The notes under the pieces were generated by a model. It did no database searches and was not told the origin of the DNA. It saw nothing but the letters and a program-made list of their open reading frames with translations. The position numbers were made by a program, and so were the translations under genes. A stretch of DNA of 8,929 bases from Candidatus Brocadiaceae bacterium (GTDB lineage: Bacteria; Planctomycetota; Brocadiia; Brocadiales; Bathyanammoxibiaceae). The stretch covers positions 1 through 8,929 of the forward strand of contig JASEHG010000072.1 of the NCBI GenBank assembly GCA_030018855.1. Direction: 5' to 3'. Of this stretch, positions 4,692 through 8,929 are shown in pieces (positions within the stretch are counted from its first letter, which is position 1; the number at the start of each line of letters is the position of its first letter).

Positions 4692-6113
4692 TTAATATTG
4701 TCTCCTCCTTCGGCTGGAGGGGAGCTTGATGGCCTTGCGGTACTTGGTGACGGTACGGCGGGCGATGTCAATGCCCTGTGAGCGGAGTACGGCGGCGAGG
4801 TCTTCGTCGCTGAGGGGGTGGGACTTGTCTTCTTTGGCAACGATTTCTACGAGCTTTTGTCTCATTGCAGGCCAGGACTCCACCTCTCCCTGGGCGGTCT
4901 CAAAACCTCCTGTAAAGAAGAACTTCATCTCAAATACACCCCTGGGGGTCTGGATGTATTTACGGGAGATGGCCCGGCTCACCGTGGAGACGTGGATTCC
5001 CAGTTGGTCGGCCACCTCCTGCATCCTGAGGGGTTTTAGCCCGGCGATACCCTCCTCCAGGAAGTTCTTCTGGAGTTCCACCATCTTGTTGGTTACCTTG
5101 TAAAGGGTGGCCCTCCGTTGTTCTATGGCCTCTATGAGCCACCTGGCGGATTCCATCTTCTTCTGGAGGAACTGATGGGTTGTGGCGTCCAACCCCTTCT
5201 GATGGAGGTGTTCCCTGTAAAAGGAGCTTATTGCCAGGCGGGGTAGGGCTGAATTTTCGTTCAGGATAACCTCGTAGCGTCCGTCCACGTACTCCACCCG
5301 TACGTCAGGTACTACATAGGCTACTGGTTCGGTTAAAAAGAGGGAACCAGGGCGGGGGTTAAGGGTGCGGATATAATCTACCGCCCTCTTTATGGTCTCG
5401 GTATCCCTGTTCATACCCTTGGCGACTTGGGGATACCGCTTCATCTCTATATCCTTTAGATGATGGGTGATTAGTTCCTTCAGGAAGGCATAGTCTTCCA
5501 GTCTATTATCTAACTGTAGTAACAGGCACTCCTCAAGGTTCCTGGCCCCTACCCCTGGGGGCTCCATGGTCTGAATCACCTGCAGGGCCTGTTGGGCCGT
5601 TTCCAGGCTGACCGGGATGGGTGCGCCGGTTATTATCTCTTCCAGCGGGACGGTAAGATAGCCCCTGTCGTCTATATAAGAGAGTATAAGCTCACATACC
5701 TCGTGGAGTCCTTCGGGTATCTCCATCAGGGAGAATTGCCCCAGGAGGTACTCATGGAGGGAAATGGGTTTGCTGGCGGTATTTTCCAGGGCCTGTTGTT
5801 TCAAGTCGCTGTCTTCCCGGCGGGTGGCCTTACTGCGGTATCTTGAGAAGTCTTGCCATTCGTCGCCTGTGGCACTGCCGCCCTCCGACAAGGTTCCGGC
5901 GGACTCTTTGTCTTCTTCCTCTTTTGGTTCGTCCGCAGCAGGCTTCTCCGCAAGAGGCAGTTCCTCCAGTACGGGATTTTCCTCTAACTCCATCTGCACG
6001 TGTTCCACCAGGGCAAGGAGTGGTAACTGGAGTATCTCTATGGACTGGATTATCTGGGGGGCTAGTTTTAATTTTTGTTGGAGTTGTGGTTGTAAGGAAG
6101 CTTCTAACTTCAT
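4692..6113 (-). CDS. rpoN: RNA polymerase sigma-54 factor
   Basis: RpoN directs RNA polymerase to -24/-12 promoters and needs AAA+ activators for open-complex formation. At 473 residues it is full length. Region I (1-~50) is the Gln/Leu-rich activator-interaction part (QPQLQQKLKLAPQIIQSIEI). Residues ~51-115 are the acidic linker. The core-binding domain follows, with GARNLEECLLLQL and TLNPRPGS landmarks. The DNA-binding helix-turn-helix is at about 363-392 (MQEVADQLGIHVSTVSRAIS), and the RpoN box ARRTVTKYRK at 451-460 is near-consensus. The start has only a weak GGCAGG before it. The gene lies 55 nt after recR and 41 nt before the YGG-repeat gene. hpf/ptsN-type genes, usual neighbours in proteobacteria, are absent. 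A sigma-54 target promoter was not found in the window. Confidence 0.97.
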   Translation of the reverse strand: MKLEASLQPQLQQKLKLAPQIIQSIEILQLPLLALVEHVQMELEENPVLEELPLAEKPAADEPKEEEDKESAGTLSEGGSATGDEWQDFSRYRSKATRREDSDLKQQALENTASKPISLHEYLLGQFSLMEIPEGLHEVCELILSYIDDRGYLTVPLEEIITGAPIPVSLETAQQALQVIQTMEPPGVGARNLEECLLLQLDNRLEDYAFLKELITHHLKDIEMKRYPQVAKGMNRDTETIKRAVDYIRTLNPRPGSLFLTEPVAYVVPDVRVEYVDGRYEVILNENSALPRLAISSFYREHLHQKGLDATTHQFLQKKMESARWLIEAIEQRRATLYKVTNKMVELQKNFLEEGIAGLKPLRMQEVADQLGIHVSTVSRAISRKYIQTPRGVFEMKFFFTGGFETAQGEVESWPAMRQKLVEIVAKEDKSHPLSDEDLAAVLRSQGIDIARRTVTKYRKAIKLPSSRRRRQY

Positions 6114-6140
6114 GTCAATTCGCCTGCCAATAATACATTC

Positions 6141-6146
6141 ATTATA
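6141..6146 (-). promoter_or_regulatory. Possible -10 element for rpoN
   Basis: A perfect TATAAT on the - strand lies 27 nt before the rpoN start in an AT-rich recR-rpoN gap. No good -35 hexamer sits 16-18 nt upstream (ATATCG at 17), so it may be only an AT-rich coincidence or a weak internal promoter. Confidence 0.22.
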
Positions 6147-6168
6147 CTATTTATTAGTTAAAACGATA

Positions 6169-6768
6169 TTAAAAAGTCCTTCTACCCTCCATGGCCTCAG
6201 CAAGGACTGCACTGTTAAGGTACTCTAGATAACTCCCCTGAGGTATGCCCCTTGCAAGGCGGGTAATCTTAACCCCAAGGGGTTCTAGCTGTTTTTGTAT
6301 GTGTAAGGCAGTGGCGTCACCTTCTGCGCTGAAGTTGGTGGCCAGGATGACCTCCTTTATTTGCCCTGCCTTTACCCTTTCCACCAGCTTTTCAATAGTA
6401 AGGTCTTCCGGTGCGACGTCCTCCAGGGGGGAAATGTGACCTTGAAGGACGTGGTACAGGCCCTTATACAGGCCCATTTTCTCTATACTCCAGAGGTCTT
6501 TAGGTTCCTCTACCGCACAGATAACGCTGGAATCACGGGCAGGGTTCTGACAGATAGGACAGACGCCCCCTTCAACCAGGTTAAAACACGCAGGGCAGGG
6601 TTTGAGCCTCCTCTTCAATTCTCCGATGGTGGCGGCCAGCTCCAGGGCATCCTTTTCAGGCATGCAGAGTATGTGATAGGCCAGCCTCTCGGCACTCCGT
6701 CTCCCTATCCCTGGCCACCTGGCCAGTCCCTTCACCAGCCTTGCCATTACCTCTGGATAGCCCTTCAA
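6169..6768 (-). CDS. recR: Recombination mediator protein RecR
   Basis: RecR works with RecO/RecF to load RecA on gapped DNA. From TTG 6768 the protein is 199 residues, the usual RecR length. Its start (MKGYPEVMARLVKGLARWPG) aligns well with Bacillus RecR, which begins with YPEPI and has the same distance to LPGIG. Features in order: the helix-hairpin-helix PGIGRRSAERLA (19-30), the C4 zinc finger with Cys 58, 61, 70 and 73 (CPACF...CPIC), and a Toprim domain from about 80 (VICAVEEP; later ATNFSAEGDATA). The conserved end is RGIPQGSYLEYLN. Longer in-frame readings to 6906 overlap ybaB and are not supported; the next internal ATG (6747) would cut the N-terminal helix. It follows ybaB by 58 nt, the common dnaX-ybaB-recR order. 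Confidence 0.95.
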   Translation of the reverse strand: MKGYPEVMARLVKGLARWPGIGRRSAERLAYHILCMPEKDALELAATIGELKRRLKPCPACFNLVEGGVCPICQNPARDSSVICAVEEPKDLWSIEKMGLYKGLYHVLQGHISPLEDVAPEDLTIEKLVERVKAGQIKEVILATNFSAEGDATALHIQKQLEPLGVKITRLARGIPQGSYLEYLNSAVLAEAMEGRRTF

Positions 6769-6777
6769 ACCTCGCAA

Positions 6778-6783
6778 CCTCCC
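6778..6783 (-). promoter_or_regulatory. Ribosome binding site deciding the recR TTG start
   Basis: GGGAGG on the - strand stands 9 nt before TTG 6768. Another TTG at 6777 directly abuts the motif and is too close to use. Confidence 0.6.
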
Positions 6784-6826
6784 ATTATCATTATTATGCA
6801 AAAGTCTCCCTCCCGTTTCAAGGAGT

Positions 6827-7183
6827 TTAGGGCTTTCCCCCAAAGGGCAGCCCGGAGAGCCCGGGGAGACTAAGCCCTCCCGTGAGCTTGCCCAGTTCCT
6901 CTTCATATAACTGCTGGGATTTCTTTATGGCCTGGTTAACGGCGGCTACCACCAGGTCTTCCAGCATCTCTTTCTCCTTGGGGTCCACCACCTCCGGGTC
7001 TATCTTTATGTTGAGGAGTTCCTGTCGGCCGTTCATGTGGACGGTGACCATACCCCCTCCGGAACTGGCCTCTACCACCCGCTCCTTTAGCTCTTGCTGG
7101 AGTTCCTCCATGCGTTTTTGCATCTTCTGGGCCTGCTTCTGGGCCTCCTTCAACATATCGGCAAAATTGCCAAAACCTTTCAT
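6827..7183 (-). CDS. ybaB: YbaB/EbfC family nucleoid-associated protein
   Basis: A 118-residue homodimeric DNA-binding protein of the YbaB/EbfC family. It has the typical layout: a long N-terminal amphipathic helix rich in Gln and Lys (FADMLKEAQKQAQKMQKRME), the conserved SSGGGMVTVHMNG core (starting near residue 43), the IKIDPEVVDP strand, and the C-terminal helix EDLVVAAVNQAIKKSQQLYE with a Gly/Pro-rich tail ending LPFGGKP. ATG 7183 is chosen because AAGGAGG ends 5 nt upstream; a GTG at 7198 would put that site inside the gene. It lies 11 nt after dnaX and before recR. Its partners suggest a role linked to replication or recombination, which is not firmly established. Confidence 0.95.
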   Translation of the reverse strand: MKGFGNFADMLKEAQKQAQKMQKRMEELQQELKERVVEASSGGGMVTVHMNGRQELLNIKIDPEVVDPKEKEMLEDLVVAAVNQAIKKSQQLYEEELGKLTGGLSLPGLSGLPFGGKP

Positions 7184-7188
7184 GTAAT

Positions 7189-7195
7189 CCTCCTT
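7189..7195 (-). promoter_or_regulatory. Ribosome binding site of ybaB touching the dnaX stop
   Basis: AAGGAGG begins at the last base of the dnaX TGA and ends 5 nt before the ybaB ATG, so ribosomes finishing dnaX can feed ybaB (translational coupling). Confidence 0.75.
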
Positions 7196-8856
7196 CACTT
7201 TTGAATCTGTCCGTTGAAGAGGTCCACCGCCTTCTCGGCCAGACCTTTATCGGGGGTGGCCCCTACCACCTTTTTCTCTACCAGGGCGTCCTTTGGAGTC
7301 GCCTCACCTGGGGCGGCCCTTTCATAGAGTGCAAACTTTAGCCTGGGTCTCCAGCCCAATACGCCGGCCAGGCATTCTTCCACCACCGCCCTCTCCTGGT
7401 CATTGGTCTCAAGGTACTTCTTGCGGAAGGGCTTGTCATTGGGGAATTCCAGGACTAGCTCTTGCTCCCCGTCTTGTCTGAGCCTCCCCTCTTTTAGATA
7501 GGACCATGTGGAGGGTTTCTCCCGATGTAGCCTTTCTAATACCTGGGTCCAGACCCCTCCGATGTCTTTAGGCAGGGAATACTGTATTTTCTCCCTTGCA
7601 GGGGTTTCTCCTGCTGAGGGACTATTTGTGACTTCGGTGGCCATACGTATGGCCTTCGGGTTCCCGCCTTTGGTCTCCTGATTGCCAGCGGCTGATTGCA
7701 GGTAGCCTATCGCAGAGGCCCTCTTTTCCAGCTCTTCTAGCCTGGACAGGACTTCTGACAGTGGGCGGAAGTCCATCATGGCCAACTTTACCACTGCCAT
7801 TTCCAGGAAGACCTTCTGTTGGAAATCATCCCTGGCCTTCCGCTTTACCTCGGTCAGGGTCTGTATCATGGCCATGAGGGTTTCCTGGGAGAGGGCCTGA
7901 GATTGGGTCTTCAGGAGCTGGGCCTCCCTCCAGGGGTTTTCAAGCAGTCCTTGGTCGTATCCACAGGTGGAGACCACCAGTAGGTCCCTCAGGTACCACA
8001 GCGTCTGGTCAATAAAGGTAGCCCAGTCCTTACCTTCTTTAAGGGTCTCATTTACAATCTTGAGGGCCCCCGGGGCATCTTTTTGTATGAACCTCTCTAC
8101 CAGGGCGGATACCCCCTCTTCCGGTACGGCACCCAGCAGGCCCTGGACGTCGGCTACTGTAACCGTGCCCTCTGAGAAGGCCCATAGCTGGTCCAGGAGG
8201 GACTGAGAGTCCCGCAGTCCCCCCCTGGCGTATCTGGCGATGGCACGCAGGGCCTCTTCGTCTGCCTTGATTCCCTCTTTTTTGGTTATCTGCTGGAGAC
8301 GGTTGACGATGTCCTCCAGGGATATGTTTTTAAAATCAAAGCGCTGACAGCGGGACAGTATAGTCTCGGGCAGTTTGTTAGGGGCGGTGGTGGCGAAAAA
8401 GAATTTCACGTGAGGGGGAGGCTCTTCCAGGGTCTTTAGCAGGGCATTAAAGGCCTCCTTGGTGAGCATGTGTGCCTCGTCAATAATGTAGACCTTGTGG
8501 CGCGAGCGGCTGGGGAGATACTTGATGTTCTCTCTGAGGGTCCTGACCTCATCAATGCCCCGGTTGCTGGCGCCGTCTATCTCTATGACGTCCAGGTCTC
8601 TCCCCTCAGAGATGCACCTGCAGGAATCGCACTTATCGCAGGGGCTATCGGTGGTGCCTTGCTGGCAGTTGAGACACTTGGCTAATATCCTGGCTATGGA
8701 GGTCTTTCCCACACCGCGCGGGCCGGCAAACAGGTAGGCGTGAGCCACCCTGCCCTGGGCGATGGCGTTTCTCAGGGTGGTAACCGTCGCCTCCTGGCCG
8801 ACCACCTCTTCAAAGGTCTGCGGGCGATACTTCCTGGCAAATACGGTGTAGGTCAT
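7195..8856 (-). CDS. dnaX: DNA polymerase III subunit tau (clamp loader ATPase)
   Basis: The 553-residue AAA+ motor of the clamp loader, which opens the sliding clamp and loads it on primed DNA. Seen in order: the FARKYRPQTFEEVVGQ start, Walker A GPRGVGKT (45-52), a zinc module with Cys 64, 73, 76 and 79, IEIDGASNRGIDEVR (92-105), Walker B/DEAH (126-129), sensor-1 region TTAPNKLPETILSRC with the SRC arginine finger (168-170), then domain III to about 360. A Ser/Thr/Gly/Pro-rich linker (about 385-430) and a C-terminal domain of about 120 residues follow. The length and tail suit tau, shorter than the E. coli form (643). I found no convincing slippage site for a gamma form. No strong ribosome binding site precedes ATG 8856. 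The short frame ATGAAGTTATGA (8864-8853) overlaps the start. Confidence 0.97.
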   Translation of the reverse strand: MTYTVFARKYRPQTFEEVVGQEATVTTLRNAIAQGRVAHAYLFAGPRGVGKTSIARILAKCLNCQQGTTDSPCDKCDSCRCISEGRDLDVIEIDGASNRGIDEVRTLRENIKYLPSRSRHKVYIIDEAHMLTKEAFNALLKTLEEPPPHVKFFFATTAPNKLPETILSRCQRFDFKNISLEDIVNRLQQITKKEGIKADEEALRAIARYARGGLRDSQSLLDQLWAFSEGTVTVADVQGLLGAVPEEGVSALVERFIQKDAPGALKIVNETLKEGKDWATFIDQTLWYLRDLLVVSTCGYDQGLLENPWREAQLLKTQSQALSQETLMAMIQTLTEVKRKARDDFQQKVFLEMAVVKLAMMDFRPLSEVLSRLEELEKRASAIGYLQSAAGNQETKGGNPKAIRMATEVTNSPSAGETPAREKIQYSLPKDIGGVWTQVLERLHREKPSTWSYLKEGRLRQDGEQELVLEFPNDKPFRKKYLETNDQERAVVEECLAGVLGWRPRLKFALYERAAPGEATPKDALVEKKVVGATPDKGLAEKAVDLFNGQIQK

Positions 8857-8873
8857 AACTTCATGGCTTAAGG

Positions 8874-8897
8874 GTTCAAGTGTTTAAAGGTTCAATA
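8874..8897. repeat. Three 8-nt units upstream of dnaX
   Basis: GTTCAAGT, GTTTAAAG and GTTCAATA follow one another in phase at 8 nt spacing, 17 nt and more before the dnaX start. They are similar in style, not in sequence, to the heptamer arrays elsewhere in the window. Confidence 0.45.
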
Positions 8898-8904
8898 ACT
8901 GGCC

Positions 8905-8929
8905 GTGCACTCCCTTTGATCCCCTTTCC
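8905..8929 (-). repeat. Part of a G-rich element also seen at 1645-1663
   Basis: On the - strand this end of the window reads GGAAAGGGGATCAAAGGGAG followed by TGCA. It resembles GAGGGGACAAAGGGGTGTG in the terminator at 1645-1663 (AGGGGA, CAAAGGG and GTG blocks in the same order). The element is cut by the window edge. Confidence 0.3.

Noticed and set aside
8277..8283. AAAAAAG run in dnaX as a frameshift site for a gamma form
   Set aside because: The reading frame is AAA AAA GAG, not the A AAA AAG phase needed for -1 slippage, and it lies near residue 192, far before the expected end of gamma.
8857..8929. SRP RNA or tRNA upstream of dnaX, as in Bacillus
   Set aside because: The 73 visible bases lack the GGAAGGAAGCA core of SRP RNA and any tRNA T-loop; the rest is outside the window.

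Overview
The window appears to come from a diderm (Gram-negative type) bacterium. It encodes a heavy-metal RND efflux pump, a probable lipoprotein and two other probably exported proteins. I see no marker that fixes the phylum. The many short palindromes and 7-8 nt tandem repeats between genes resemble those of environmental, slow-growing lineages, but that is only an impression. The sequence reads as chromosome, not plasmid or complete prophage.

Left part, + strand (1-3725). The window opens inside the last third of a CusA/CzcA-like metal efflux RND pump. Next come a start-less coding remnant and a small type II toxin-antitoxin pair. The antitoxin is intact, but the ParE/RelE-type toxin has an in-frame amber stop at codon 33. 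A tiny Met/His/Cys-rich lipoprotein follows, with a GC-rich palindrome inside its reading frame. A 330-base stretch without a gene then carries palindromes, stacked hairpins and a strong intrinsic terminator placed just before the next gene. That gene encodes a phage tail-terminator-like protein of uncertain role. After it come a secreted protein with two Asp-rich calcium-loop-like motifs and, 25 nt on, a SleB-type cell wall hydrolase.

Right part, - strand (3895-8929). Read leftwards from 8856, this is a compact housekeeping cluster: dnaX (clamp-loader subunit), ybaB/ebfC (nucleoid-associated protein), recR (recombination mediator, TTG start) and rpoN (sigma-54). It ends with an exported protein of three YGG/DGGYIVAG repeats. 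Gaps are 11, 58, 55 and 41 nt, which suggests co-transcription, with a possible extra promoter before rpoN. dnaX-ybaB-recR is a widely conserved replication/recombination group. rpoN directly after recR differs from the better known lptB-rpoN-hpf-ptsN order.

The two halves converge at about 3726-3894. No complete novel defence or mobile system is evident. The most unusual signals are the nonsense-disrupted toxin, the palindrome inside a coding region, the terminator that any transcript of the 1727 gene must pass, and degenerate GG-starting heptamer arrays that flank the YGG-repeat gene and form its N-terminal codons.
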